A DNA stretch of 64,000 nt from CAZKHG01 sp964552655 (GTDB lineage Bacteria > Bacteroidota > Bacteroidia > Bacteroidales > Tenuifilaceae): positions 8,191 to 72,190 of the forward strand of contig CAZKHG010000014.1 in NCBI GenBank assembly GCA_964552655.1. Direction: 5' to 3'. Below the pieces are notes generated by a model. The model was not told where the DNA came from. It was given only the letters and a program-made list of their open reading frames with translations, and made no database searches. Below are positions 44,169 through 53,727 of the stretch, piece after piece (within the stretch, counting starts at the first letter, position 1; every line of letters begins with the position of its first letter). The translations under genes and the position numbers were made by a program.

Positions 44169-44486
44169 ATGGCATTAGAAATAACCGATTCAAACTTTGA
44201 AGAGCTGGTGATTAAATCGGAAAAACCTGTACTGCTCGATTTCTGGGCAGAATGGTGTGGCCCCTGCCGTATGATTGCCCCTTACGTTGAACAAATATCG
44301 GAGGAGTACAAAGAAAAAGCAGTGGTTGGAAAAGTAGATGTTGACACCAACCCGGGCGTGGCTGCCAAATTTGGAATTAGAAATATTCCCACATTGTTGT
44401 TCTTTAAAGGCGGACAGGTGGTGGATAAACAAGTGGGTGCCGTACCTAAAAATACATTGGTTTCAAAACTTGAGGCATTGCTTTAA
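44169..44486 (+). CDS. trxA: Thioredoxin
   Basis: 105 aa, a single thioredoxin domain with the active site WCGPC (C30, C33), FWAEWCGPCRMIAPY, and the cis-proline in NIPTLLFFKGG. There is no signal peptide, so it is a cytoplasmic disulphide reductase. It lies between dnaE and tRNA-Leu with its own probable promoter. Confidence 0.97.
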   Translation: MALEITDSNFEELVIKSEKPVLLDFWAEWCGPCRMIAPYVEQISEEYKEKAVVGKVDVDTNPGVAAKFGIRNIPTLLFFKGGQVVDKQVGAVPKNTLVSKLEALL

Positions 44487-44611
44487 ATTTTCCTACCAGC
44501 CCCTTCTCCTTATTTAATCTTGATTTCTTCTCAGGGAATTATTAACTTGCATTTGGTGTCTCAATAGATTAAAATAATTAAAGAAAAATATTAATTATTT
44601 TAACAGTTTAG

Positions 44612-44619
44612 TATATTTG
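44612..44619 (+). promoter_or_regulatory. -7 element of the tRNA-Leu gene
   Basis: TATATTTG is a perfect TAnnTTTG match, 11 bases upstream of the first tRNA base. The -33 region is AT-rich without an evident TTTG. Confidence 0.55.
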
Positions 44620-44630
44620 CACCGCTTTTT

Positions 44631-44712
44631 GCGGATATGGCGTAATTGGTAGCCGCGCTAGACTTAGGATCTAGTGCCGAAAGGCGTGGGGGTTCGAGTC
44701 CCTTTATCCGCA
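44631..44712 (+). tRNA. tRNA-Leu (anticodon TAG)
   Basis: The acceptor stem GCGGATA pairs with TATCCGC, with A as discriminator (82 bases, CCA not encoded). The D arm, a 5-bp anticodon stem CTAGA/TCTAG, the loop CTTAGGA with TAG at 44665-44667, a variable arm TGCCGAAAGGCGT, and TTCGAGTC in the T loop are all present. It decodes CUA-type leucine codons. The long variable arm is typical of class II leucine tRNA. Confidence 0.96.
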
Positions 44713-44716
44713 CTTG

Positions 44717-44745
44717 CCCCGTTTTATAAACGGGGTTTACTTTTT
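44717..44745 (+). terminator. Terminator of the tRNA-Leu transcript
   Basis: CCCCGTTT (44717-44724), loop TAT, AAACGGGG (44728-44735): an 8-bp perfect stem followed by TTTACTTTTT. It stands four bases after the mature tRNA end. Confidence 0.85.
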
Positions 44746-44763
44746 GGTACAATCTCAAATTAG

Positions 44764-45681
44764 ATGATATTAAGGAGAATAACATCCTCGGTTAAATCAG
44801 CCATTCCTAAAGCACTTAACACAGCTTTCTGGTTCCTGAAAATCACAATATCCATTTCATTTATAGTTACTCTTCTCAATCATTACGGCATATTAAAAAT
44901 TATTTCTGATTACTTGTCTCCGGTTTTTAGCCTTATTGGGGTTAGAGGGGAAGGGGCATTGGTTTACATTTCCGGGGCATTCCTGAATGTTTATTCCTCA
45001 ATAGCAGTTCTTACTTCCTTACCATTCACATTAAGGGAAGCAACAATACTGGCTATCATGAGCTTAATAGCACATAACCTGATACTGGAAACAGCCGTAC
45101 AGCGTAAAACAGGGTCAAAAACCACACATATTATTTTGCTTCGGGTTATTACCTCGATAGTTGCAGCCTTCATTTTAAACCTCCTGCTTCCTCACGATAT
45201 GGGATCTTTTAACCATTCATCAATAATGGAGGATGGTACACCCTTAAAGGTTGTTTTGATTGGCTGGGCCTACAAAATCTTTTGGTTAAGCCTGAAAATA
45301 GTGGTTCTGATCACCTTGCTGATGATCTTACAGAAGCTGCTTGAGGAATTTGGAGTTAACAGGTTACTTGCTAAAATATTCAGTCCGGCTTTAAAAGTAA
45401 TGGGACTTCCGGAATCAACCTCATTTATGTGGATTGTGGCAAATCTCCTGGGCTTGGCCTATGGTTCAGCAGTAATGATTGACGCAGTGGAAAGCGGTGA
45501 GTTACCTAAGCAGGATGCCGATTTGCTGAATTTTCATATAGCAATCTCCCACTCCAACCTTGAAGATCTGTTCCTCTTTGCGGCAATAGGCATCTCCGTT
45601 TTGTGGCTTCTGATACCACGTCTCATTTTAGCTATCGGCATAGTTTGGGGTCGAAAGCTATGGCTGATCAGAACCCGATAA
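44764..45681 (+). CDS. Nucleoside-recognition (Gate) domain membrane protein
   Basis: 305 aa, strongly hydrophobic, with about eight membrane segments. Two Gate/nucleoside-recognition repeats are visible, one in the first half (about 25-140) and one in the second (about 175-290), as in SpmA/SpmB-like and YjiG-like proteins. Function in non-sporulating bacteria is unknown; transport of a nucleoside or a similar small molecule is only suggested by the domain name. The start ATG lies 18 bases after the tRNA terminator. Confidence 0.75.
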   Translation: MILRRITSSVKSAIPKALNTAFWFLKITISISFIVTLLNHYGILKIISDYLSPVFSLIGVRGEGALVYISGAFLNVYSSIAVLTSLPFTLREATILAIMSLIAHNLILETAVQRKTGSKTTHIILLRVITSIVAAFILNLLLPHDMGSFNHSSIMEDGTPLKVVLIGWAYKIFWLSLKIVVLITLLMILQKLLEEFGVNRLLAKIFSPALKVMGLPESTSFMWIVANLLGLAYGSAVMIDAVESGELPKQDADLLNFHIAISHSNLEDLFLFAAIGISVLWLLIPRLILAIGIVWGRKLWLIRTR

Positions 45682-45773
45682 GTTTTTAACATTCGATCAA
45701 CACTTAGCGGGTTTACTTTGCCAATCTCCCCGATTGGGTTTACCTTTAAACCGAAATTTCATTATAAATTTAT

Positions 45774-46568
45774 ATGAAGCAATACCTTGAACTGCTTGAT
45801 CATATCCTGAATAATGGTATAAAAAAGAGCGATCGAACCGGAACCGGAACCATAAGCGTTTTCGGTTACCAGATGAGATTCAACTTGCAGGATGGATTCC
45901 CACTGTTAACCACCAAAAAGCTTCACATGAAATCCATCACCTACGAGCTTTTGTGGTTTCTTAAAGGTGAAACCAATATCAAATACCTGAATGATAATGG
46001 TGTAACCATCTGGGATGAATGGGCAGATGAAAATGGTAACCTGGGTCCGGTTTATGGTTATCAGTGGCGATCGTGGCCTACAGCCGATGGGCGCCATATT
46101 GATCAGATCACCCAGCTTATTGAATCAATCAAAAAGAACCCTGATTCCCGAAGGCACATTGTAAACGCATGGAATGTTGGGGAGATAGAGAAAATGGCTT
46201 TGCCACCCTGCCATGCGCTTTTCCAATTCTATGTTGCCGATGGCAAGCTGTCCTGCCAGCTCTACCAGCGCAGTGCTGATGTATTTTTGGGTGTTCCATT
46301 CAACATTGCCTCCTATGCTTTATTGACGCTGATGATAGCACAGGCAACCAACTTAATACCCGGAGAATTTATTCACACCTTTGGCGATGCTCACATCTAC
46401 CTCAACCATCTTGATCAGGTGAAACTGCAGCTATCCAGAGAACCAAGAACTCTCCCCAGAATGTGGATAAATCCTACGGTCAAATCAATATTTGATTTCA
46501 TTTACGAGGATTTTCGGCTGGATGGCTATGATCCACATCCGCATATCAAAGGTGCTATTGCGGTGTAA
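45774..46568 (+). CDS. thyA: Thymidylate synthase
   Basis: 264 aa, the same length as the Escherichia enzyme. SDRTGTGTISVFGYQMRF and the catalytic cysteine C146 in LPPCHALFQFYV are diagnostic, and the C-terminal KGAIAV is the conserved end. It methylates dUMP to dTMP using methylene-tetrahydrofolate, leaving dihydrofolate, which the folA product two genes downstream reduces. A gene for a small barrel-like protein separates the two. Confidence 0.97.
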   Translation: MKQYLELLDHILNNGIKKSDRTGTGTISVFGYQMRFNLQDGFPLLTTKKLHMKSITYELLWFLKGETNIKYLNDNGVTIWDEWADENGNLGPVYGYQWRSWPTADGRHIDQITQLIESIKKNPDSRRHIVNAWNVGEIEKMALPPCHALFQFYVADGKLSCQLYQRSADVFLGVPFNIASYALLTLMIAQATNLIPGEFIHTFGDAHIYLNHLDQVKLQLSREPRTLPRMWINPTVKSIFDFIYEDFRLDGYDPHPHIKGAIAV

Positions 46569-46663
46569 TTGGCGAAGGTTCTACCTGCCAGAACAACGTA
46601 TAGTTGGGAAAAGATAAAGGTTAAAATAAAAAATGGTTGGGGTTTCATTAAAATTAATGGATA

Positions 46664-47320
46664 ATGCAATTTGCAAAAAGTTCAAAAATATCATCTGTTG
46701 TCATAGCTAAAAATGGTAATAGCATTATACGGCGTACAATCCTCCTAATCCTTTTACTCACAGTCAACTATTGGGGTACCTGTCAGGAATTCTCAAGAAG
46801 CAGCTTGAAAACCGGGGTTGGGTTTGGCATTAACGAAGGACAATACGAAATAGGTGTGGGCGGTGTTGTAATGCTTGGCTATCAGAAATCATACTGGAAT
46901 GATCGGTTGAGAATAAGCCCAAATATTGTTTCTGGAAACTTTATGGCCCTGGGGATAACTGATGTTCGGGAGCAATACTACAGGCTCACTTCACTTAACC
47001 TGATTGGATATCTTGATGTAATAAAATATAAAGCTTTCTCGATATTAATTGGAGCCGGGGGTTCATTCAACTTATCCAGAGGATTGCTTGGAACAGGTGG
47101 TGATTGGGAAGTTAGCCACCCAGAATCAGAATATTTTTTGAAATCCTACTATGGCGGGTATCTTGGTTTAGGTCTGCGAATTAATCCTCGAAGAAGTCGG
47201 ATGGCCTATGAAATATCGCCTATCAATTTTCATTTTGATGATAAGTACTTTTTTACTCAATATTTTAAGTTTGGAATAGATATTAAATTTAAAGCAAAAG
47301 AACCTGATACAAAAGAGTAA
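46664..47320 (+). CDS. Small outer-membrane beta-barrel-like protein
   Basis: 218 aa. A hydrophobic segment at about 24-38 (after a basic N-terminal stretch) looks like an export signal. The remainder alternates hydrophobic and glycine residues in strand-like sections (GVGFGINEGQYEIGVGGVVMLGYQK, FKFGIDIKFKAKE). It has no motif I recognise. It lies between thyA and folA, perhaps by chance, and is probably an eight- or ten-strand barrel. Confidence 0.6.
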   Translation: MQFAKSSKISSVVIAKNGNSIIRRTILLILLLTVNYWGTCQEFSRSSLKTGVGFGINEGQYEIGVGGVVMLGYQKSYWNDRLRISPNIVSGNFMALGITDVREQYYRLTSLNLIGYLDVIKYKAFSILIGAGGSFNLSRGLLGTGGDWEVSHPESEYFLKSYYGGYLGLGLRINPRRSRMAYEISPINFHFDDKYFFTQYFKFGIDIKFKAKEPDTKE

Positions 47321-47372
47321 TTTTGCTGTATTCTACAGACAACAAATTTCTAATAATGAATTAAAAAATCGT

Positions 47373-47873
47373 ATGATTATTTCAATTATAGTAGCAGTAG
47401 CTGAAAATAATGTAATAGGCCAGGGCAACAAGCTGATATGGCATATCTCTGAAGATCTGAAGAGGTTTAAAAACCTGACCACCGGGCACCATATCTTAAT
47501 GGGGAGAAAAACCTTCGAAAGTATTGGCAAAGCTCTTCCGAATAGAACAAATGTGGTTATATCACGGAATAAGGATTTCAATGCTCCCGGGTGTATTGTT
47601 GTGGATAGCCTTCAGAGAGCCCTGGAAATATCAAAAGATGATGAGGAGGTTTTCATCGTAGGTGGGGGCGAAATTTACAGGCAGGCATTACCTATTACAG
47701 ACAAAATCTATCTTACCAAGGTTGAAGCACAATTTGAGGGTGATACCTTTTTTCCACCAATCAACCCAGATGAGTGGCGATTTGAGGCAATTGACAAAAC
47801 AGAACCCCAAAGGGACGGAGAACTGGAGTACTCATTTATAAATCTGGTAAGAAAGAATAAAAGGTTTAATTGA
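47373..47873 (+). CDS. folA: Dihydrofolate reductase
   Basis: 166 aa, full length. The start MIISIIVAVAENNVIGQGNKLIWHISEDL, the NADPH-binding GRKTFESIGKALPNRTNVV and VFIVGGGEIYRQAL show DHFR. It regenerates tetrahydrofolate after thymidylate synthesis, consistent with thyA nearby on the same strand. Confidence 0.96.
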   Translation: MIISIIVAVAENNVIGQGNKLIWHISEDLKRFKNLTTGHHILMGRKTFESIGKALPNRTNVVISRNKDFNAPGCIVVDSLQRALEISKDDEEVFIVGGGEIYRQALPITDKIYLTKVEAQFEGDTFFPPINPDEWRFEAIDKTEPQRDGELEYSFINLVRKNKRFN

Positions 47874-47922
47874 TTTTTATTAAGCCTTGCTACGTGTATG
47901 CCCCTGAAAATTCCAGTATTTT

Positions 47923-49152
47923 TTATGCGGCCTTAAGTCGCTTTACATTCGCCTTCTCCAGTTTTTTGTGGGCGTAATCAACAGTAATCAGAATTTCCTT
48001 ATTACTCCCCGACGGAAGATCAAACATGGCATCTATCATAATGGCTTCACAGATGGAACGCAAACCGCGGGCGCCCAGCTTAAATTCAATTGCCTTATCA
48101 ACGATGTAATCAAGGGCATCATCGCCAAATTCGAGCTTTATGGAATCATACTCAAATAGCCTGATGTACTGTTTTGTAATGGCATTCTTGGGCTCTGTAA
48201 GGATGCTGCGTAGTGCCTTTCTATCCAGTGGGCTTAGATAGGTTATAACCGGTAACCGTCCGATTATTTCCGGAATTAACCCATACGCCCTTAAATCCTG
48301 CGGGGCAATATACTGGATTAGATTGTCCTTGTCAATAACCTCTCTGGACTTGCTGGCGCCATATCCAACAACCTGGGTGTTTAAACGTTGGGCTATTTTC
48401 TTTTGAATCCCTTCAAATGCACCACCGCAAATAAAAAGAATATTTTTGGTATCAACCGAAATCATCTTCTGTTCAGGGTGTTTACGACCTCCCTGCGGCG
48501 GAACCAGAACATTCGATCCTTCTAACAGTTTGAGCAACCCCTGTTGAACACCCTCACCGGAAACATCCCGGGTGATGGATGGGTTATCGCCTTTACGGGC
48601 GATTTTATCAATTTCATCAATAAACACTATTCCCTTTTCAGCGGCTTCAACGTTGTAATCGGCAACCTGGAGCAGGCGGGTAAGGATACTTTCCACATCT
48701 TCGCCAACATATCCGGCTTCTGTGAGCACTGTTGCATCAACAATGGTAAACGGTACATGGAGCATCCTGGCAATGGTTCTTGCAAGCAGGGTTTTCCCGG
48801 TACCCGTTTCGCCAACCAGGAGAATGTTCGATTTTTCAATTTCAACATCATCGTCCCCTCCTTTGTTCCCCTGCATCAGCCTTTTGTAGTGGTTGTAAAC
48901 TGCAACTGAAAGGAATTTCTTAGCTTCATCCTGACCAATAACATACTGGTCGAGAAACTTTTTAATCTCGGCTGGTTTTAAAAGTTTGCTTTTATTAAGC
49001 TTAAACTCCCCCTTCTTTTTCAGCTCTTCACGGACAATCAGGTTGGCCTGCTCTGCACACATATCACAAATAAAGGCATTTGCCCCTGCAACCAAAAGGT
49101 TGACCTCTTTACGATCGCGACCACAAAACGAACATTTATCGGTATTCTTCAT
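47923..49152 (-). CDS. clpX: ATP-dependent Clp protease ATP-binding subunit ClpX
   Basis: 409 aa. The N-terminal C4 zinc finger has CSFCGRDRKEV (C7, C10) and a second CDMC pair. The AAA+ module carries Walker A GETGTGKTLLAR, pore loop GYVGEDVESI, and Walker B FIDEIDKIA. The IGF loop region is replaced by ICGGAFEGIQKKIAQR, the normal family sequence. ClpX unfolds substrates for ClpP. The clpP gene is not adjacent, unlike in many genomes. It follows prfB at a 117-bp distance. Confidence 0.96.
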   Translation of the reverse strand: MKNTDKCSFCGRDRKEVNLLVAGANAFICDMCAEQANLIVREELKKKGEFKLNKSKLLKPAEIKKFLDQYVIGQDEAKKFLSVAVYNHYKRLMQGNKGGDDDVEIEKSNILLVGETGTGKTLLARTIARMLHVPFTIVDATVLTEAGYVGEDVESILTRLLQVADYNVEAAEKGIVFIDEIDKIARKGDNPSITRDVSGEGVQQGLLKLLEGSNVLVPPQGGRKHPEQKMISVDTKNILFICGGAFEGIQKKIAQRLNTQVVGYGASKSREVIDKDNLIQYIAPQDLRAYGLIPEIIGRLPVITYLSPLDRKALRSILTEPKNAITKQYIRLFEYDSIKLEFGDDALDYIVDKAIEFKLGARGLRSICEAIMIDAMFDLPSGSNKEILITVDYAHKKLEKANVKRLKAA

Positions 49153-49269
49153 CTCCTTATAAAGGGTATAAAATTCGTTACAAAGTTAATCAGATTATTC
49201 TCAAAATCTTACTAATCAATAAATTTTAAGGATTTTTAATCTTAACATCGAACACATTAAATCATAAAC

Positions 49270-50359
49270 CTATTCAGCTCCATATTGCATCAGGTAGGCT
49301 TTAAGAAACTCATTCAGGTCGCCGTCAAGGATATCCAGAACATTTGAGGTTTCGTAATCTGTTCTAAGGTCTTTCACCAGCTTATAAGGATGCAGCACGT
49401 AGTTTCTGATTTGTGATCCCCATTCAATTTTCTTCTTTTTCCCTTCAATCTCATCCTGAATTTCCTGTCTTTTCCTTAATTCCAGCTCATAAAGATGCGC
49501 TTTCAGGATACGCATAGCATTTTCCTTATTCTGTAGCTGGGACCGGGTTTCGGTATTCTCAACCACAATTCCGGTGGGGATGTGGTATAAGCGCACTCCG
49601 GTTTCCACCTTGTTAACATTCTGTCCGCCTGCTCCGCCTGAACGATAGGTATCCCATTTTATGTCGCCTTGATTTACAATAATTTCTATTGAGTCATCAA
49701 TTGCCGGTGCAACAAATACCGAGGCAAACGAGGTGTGCCGGCGGGCATTGGAGTCGAAAGGGGAAATCCGAACCAGACGATGAACGCCATTCTCCCCCTT
49801 TAAGTAGCCATAGGCCATCTCGCCAACAAATTCGAGTGTTACCGATTTAATCCCGGCCTCCTCTCCCGGTTGAATATCAGCAATTCTGATCTCGTACCTA
49901 TTCCTTTCCCCCCAACGGGTGTACATGCGCATTAGCATTTCCACCCAATCCATGCTTTCTGTACCTCCGGCGCCAGAGTTGATTTTCATAATTGCCCCCA
50001 ACCGATCCTCCTCTTTGCGAAGCATGTTTTTCAGCTCCAGATCTTCTATTTTTGAAATGGTGAGGTTGAAATGTTTCATAACCTCGTCATCGGATGCTTC
50101 GCCATCTTTGGCAAAATCGAAAAGTACCTGCAGATCGTCGATGTGCTGTTTAATTGTATTGTATGAGGTAACCCATTGTTTAATTCCGGCAATTTTTTTC
50201 AGCTGTTTTTCTGCTTCCGCAGGGTTGTTCCAGAAATCGGGGGCATGAGCCTTTTGCTCCTCTTCGTCAAGCTGAATTAACTTATTTTCGATGTCAAAGA
50301 TGCCTCCTAAGCGCTTTCTCGCGCTTTACAAGATCTTTGATCTGGTCTATTGTAATCAT
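49270..50359 (-). CDS. prfB: Peptide chain release factor 2, with programmed +1 frameshift
   Basis: The gene starts at ATG 50359 (MITIDQIKDLVKREKALRRHL), meets an in-frame UGA at 50296-50294, and continues in the +1 frame through DIENKLIQLDEEEQKAHAPDFW to the stop at 49270, giving 362 aa. The release-factor core shows the GGQ motif in YRSGGAGGQNVNKVETGVRL. RF2 recognises UAA and UGA; the internal UGA lets it control its own level. A simple ORF search yields only the C-terminal 269 aa starting at an internal methionine. Confidence 0.94.
50294..50308 (-). promoter_or_regulatory. prfB +1 recoding site
   Basis: On the minus strand, AGGAGG (50308-50303) precedes CAT and then the slip site CTT TGA (50299-50294), with the internal Shine-Dalgarno at the standard distance. 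The P-site leucine tRNA shifts from CUU to UUU while RF2-dependent termination at UGA is slow. Confidence 0.92.
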
Positions 50360-50539
50360 TTACATATTATTTGCTGGGCAAAAATAGTTAAAAAAGGGTG
50401 ATCAACAGAATAATCATTTAGATTTGATCCGATAAAGATGTTAGCGGTTTAAGTTTTGTAACAAACCTTTATTCATTTATCAGTTTAAACCTATATTTAA
50501 TATTCTAATCTATACTTTAGTTTTTAATAAAGATAAATC

Positions 50540-51571
50540 ATGAAAGATTCCCTTTTTATTGATCTGCGCAGCGATACAGTTACGCGTCCCTCGCCCGGTA
50601 TGCTGGATGCTATGATGAATGCGAGAGTTGGAGATGATGTATATGGTGAAGATCCATCGGTAAATGCTTTGGAGGAAAAGCTTGCATCTATGTTTCGGAT
50701 GCAAGCTGGAATCTACTGTCCTTCGGGCACAATGACCAACCAGATTGCCATAAATGTACATGTTAGACCCGGTGATGAGGTGATTTGTGATCAGATGGCT
50801 CACATCTATAACTACGAAGGAGGTGGGATAGCCCGTAACTCTTCTGCTTCAGTAAGATTACTCCAGGGCGACAGGGGGCGATTTACCGCCGAGGATGTTT
50901 TAGCCAATATCAACCCGGATAATATTCATGCCGCCCGAACCAAGCTTGTTGAGGTTGAGAATACTGTGAATAAGGCAGGCGGAAGCTTCTGGAATATCAA
51001 AGAGATTAGAAGAATAAGGGAAGTTGTTGATAAATTCGGATTAAAATTTCACCTTGATGGTGCCCGGCTTTTCAATGCCCTTGTCGAAACTGGTGAATCA
51101 CCCGAACAGTATGGTGAACTATTCGATTCGATTTCTATTTGCCTTTCCAAAGGGCTTGGGGCACCTGTAGGATCTGTGCTTTTAGGTACAAAAGAATTCA
51201 TAAAAGAAGCTCGTCGCACACGGAAAGCGTTTGGTGGAGCCATGAGGCAGGCTGGGTTTATGGCTGCTGCTGGTTTATATGCACTTGATAATAACATCCA
51301 GCGGCTAAAGGAGGATCATCAAAGAGCCAGGGCAATTGCCGAAGTGCTTTCTGAGCAACCCTATGTTGATACAGTTTTTCCTGCAGAAACAAACATAATT
51401 GTTTTTAAGCTGGTTCAATCCCTTCTTGACAAAGATTTTATTAATTACCTTAAGGACAAAAATATCCATTGTTCAGTATTTGGCCCTCAAACCATTAGGA
51501 TGGTCACTCATCTGGACTTTACCGATGAAATGCTTGATACAACAGTGAGCGTGCTAAGACGATTAAAATAA
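50540..51571 (+). CDS. ltaE: Low-specificity L-threonine aldolase
   Basis: 343 aa, the normal length. The start FIDLRSDTVTRPSPGML, the cofactor-binding region HLDGARLFNA, and the PLP lysine in SICLSKGLGAPVGSVL show a fold-type I threonine aldolase. It splits L-threonine/allo-threonine into glycine and acetaldehyde. It is monocistronic and divergent from prfB. Confidence 0.93.
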   Translation: MKDSLFIDLRSDTVTRPSPGMLDAMMNARVGDDVYGEDPSVNALEEKLASMFRMQAGIYCPSGTMTNQIAINVHVRPGDEVICDQMAHIYNYEGGGIARNSSASVRLLQGDRGRFTAEDVLANINPDNIHAARTKLVEVENTVNKAGGSFWNIKEIRRIREVVDKFGLKFHLDGARLFNALVETGESPEQYGELFDSISICLSKGLGAPVGSVLLGTKEFIKEARRTRKAFGGAMRQAGFMAAAGLYALDNNIQRLKEDHQRARAIAEVLSEQPYVDTVFPAETNIIVFKLVQSLLDKDFINYLKDKNIHCSVFGPQTIRMVTHLDFTDEMLDTTVSVLRRLK

Positions 51572-51635
51572 ATTGATGCGCTGAGCACTGGTTTTCAGTT
51601 ACAGGCAATCATCAGCAAGAATTCCAAATCGGTAA

Positions 51636-52724
51636 CTATTTAAACCCTACACTTGCATAACCCACCCAGTGTCGCTGAGTGGCAATGGCCGTTTTCCCCA
51701 TTCCTAAATCATCAACTTTTATTGGTTGATGGTCAATACTATTGGAATAACCAATTAATTGACCTTGTAAGGGTACGTCTTTTGTGAATCTTTGGAGGTA
51801 AAATGCTGTAAGTAATCCAAGAGGTACGCTATATCTCCCGCACCAGGTCCATTGGTATTCTTTATAATTATTCGGCTGAACAGTAAAACCGATAAATCTT
51901 TTAATCCTTTCAATGGATAAATCTCCGGTTAAACAGCTGTCAATTATTGAATTTTCCTTTTTAACTGCTTTGCAATAACCCAAACTATCAACCCCAAAGG
52001 GAGCGTAATCTTTGCCGCCCCAGTCCTCATCGCCATAATGAACTGCATCGGTTGTTATAAGCAGGGTTATATCATCACCCCAGCGCAACTGGTTTTCCTT
52101 CATAATTTGATTGATTGAGGTTGCCAGATGCCTGGCAATATCTTCCATCCTATCGAAATTCATGAACGGAACAAGAATTGAAACAATCTCAACATCCCGG
52201 TTGAAGTATTGAAGAAAAGGTAACATGCTCTCAACCGAATGTTCAACTTTTTGCAGGCTATCGTTAACCTGGTATAAAACCCCTGGTAAGTTCTCTATCA
52301 GCTCTTCTCTTATGGCTGATGCAACTTTTATATCCTTATATGGGCCATGCCAGAAATCGAAGCTATCAAAAACAACCTGATCGGAAACGTTCAGCTGACG
52401 CGCTTTATGGGCAACTCCAAAGATAATCACGGTTTTTGCCTTAATATTTCTAAGGGTTGCAGGGTATTGCCATCCAACATACGTGTAATCATCGTGGGGG
52501 CATATTGCAACCCGCCAGGGTTTGCTTTCGTCAATTTTCAGATCACCTAGTTTAGTAGATTGAATACGGTTAATTCTGGCCATAACTGAATCCACCTGCC
52601 AACCATATTGTGCAAAGCCAATGGTATCGACCAATCCTCTGGTAGTAAGATGGGTATTGGGTTTTTCATTACAACTGTACAGGCCTAGTGCTAAAATGGC
52701 AATGGCAATAATTGTTGTTTTCAT
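51636..52724 (-). CDS. Memo-like (AmmeMemoRadiSam system protein B-type) lipoprotein
   Basis: 362 aa. The N-terminus is a lipoprotein signal with lipobox LYSC (Cys about residue 18). The central part is a Memo domain: AICPHDDYTYVGWQYPATL with the histidine and aromatic ligand-type residues, SLQKVEHSVESMLPFLQYF, and ITTDAVHYGDEDWGG. Memo proteins have a copper/iron-binding site and are usually cytoplasmic with AMMECR1 and a radical SAM partner. Here the gene is exported and overlaps (4 bp, ATGA) a barrel gene. No AMMECR1 or radical SAM gene lies nearby. Confidence 0.8.
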   Translation of the reverse strand: MKTTIIAIAILALGLYSCNEKPNTHLTTRGLVDTIGFAQYGWQVDSVMARINRIQSTKLGDLKIDESKPWRVAICPHDDYTYVGWQYPATLRNIKAKTVIIFGVAHKARQLNVSDQVVFDSFDFWHGPYKDIKVASAIREELIENLPGVLYQVNDSLQKVEHSVESMLPFLQYFNRDVEIVSILVPFMNFDRMEDIARHLATSINQIMKENQLRWGDDITLLITTDAVHYGDEDWGGKDYAPFGVDSLGYCKAVKKENSIIDSCLTGDLSIERIKRFIGFTVQPNNYKEYQWTWCGRYSVPLGLLTAFYLQRFTKDVPLQGQLIGYSNSIDHQPIKVDDLGMGKTAIATQRHWVGYASVGFK

Positions 52725-53638
52725 TGTTTTTCAGAGTTTTTCGTGATGTCAAATTTATCGAAAAAATATCCAATGCCCAATTCAATGGAGTGGTATTTAA
52801 CGTCTAATAAACCCATTTGATAACTTAGGTTAAAATTAAGTTTATCAACCCTTTTAGATCCATTAATTTTCCATACCATCGGTTTGTCGCCAATCTTAAA
52901 ATAGCCCCAGTAACCTCTCAATCCCGATTCCAAAGTCAAGCTATTTGTTTTTAGTTTTATTCCTATACCGTACAAAAATGCATCATTCTGGTATTGAACA
53001 TCTGAGTTGGTTTGCCATGCATAGAAACCCAACATGCCGGTTATCTTAGCAGATAAATTTTCTCTTTTTAACCAGCTGCTACCGAAATTCAGGTCAAAGT
53101 AATAACCGGGCGTATCAGTAAAACGGGCCATCCCAACCATATTGGAAGTTGGAAATTTGTACCCTACCCTTAACTTTATATCTACCTTTTTCTTTACCAA
53201 TTGGATATTGGTGTTAAAATAAGTATCTCCCCTGGCCGTTTTTCGGTAATAGTACTGGTAAAAGGTTTTTCTTTCGGTTTTTATCTCGTGAGACATGTTA
53301 AAGTGTTCTATAGGCAGGTAGTAAAGGTCGAAAGAAATGAGATTTTTAACCAGGTTGTAGTTTATGTAGATGTTGGGGTTATACGTATTATCGCCTCTGC
53401 TCAGGTGAGCGCTTCCAGAAAACATAAAATATGTTTCGTTCTCAATCAATCCATCTGAAAAATTTGGTACAGGCAATGCATTGGGACCCATGTATTTCGG
53501 CGAGAAAATTATGTACTCTGTCCAATTTGTTTTATTATCGTATTTCACATTATTGGCCCACCACGACCAATCCTGGGCGTGGAGTAACAGGACCTTTGAA
53601 ATTATTACAGTGAGTAAAAGTAGTCTTTTCATTATCAA
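52721..53638 (-). CDS. Outer-membrane beta-barrel-like protein, partner of the Memo-like lipoprotein
   Basis: 305 aa. A signal peptide (about 1-22, ending LLLHAQ) is followed by alternating strand-like sections rich in Tyr, Asn and Gly (FNTNIQLVKKKVDIKLRVGYKF, YSVELGIGYFF-type ends). It has no recognised motif. Its stop overlaps the start of the Memo-like gene by 4 bp, so they are translationally coupled. It is probably an outer-membrane barrel of unknown substrate. Confidence 0.65.
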   Translation of the reverse strand: MIMKRLLLLTVIISKVLLLHAQDWSWWANNVKYDNKTNWTEYIIFSPKYMGPNALPVPNFSDGLIENETYFMFSGSAHLSRGDNTYNPNIYINYNLVKNLISFDLYYLPIEHFNMSHEIKTERKTFYQYYYRKTARGDTYFNTNIQLVKKKVDIKLRVGYKFPTSNMVGMARFTDTPGYYFDLNFGSSWLKRENLSAKITGMLGFYAWQTNSDVQYQNDAFLYGIGIKLKTNSLTLESGLRGYWGYFKIGDKPMVWKINGSKRVDKLNFNLSYQMGLLDVKYHSIELGIGYFFDKFDITKNSEKQ

Positions 53639-53727
53639 GGTTATATTACAAATTCAAATTGAAAGGTTGGAAAATTTTTAGTTATCTAGGTTTAATTCAA
53701 TAAACATTTAACTCTGATTTGTAATGT

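Noticed and set aside
44764..45681. SpmA/SpmB-like similarity as a sign of sporulation
   Set aside because: No spore gene in the window, and Gate-domain proteins are widespread in non-sporulating Bacteroidota.
45721..45740. Hairpin CCAATC/GATTGG before thyA as a terminator
   Set aside because: Only a 6-bp stem and no clean T run; too weak to support.
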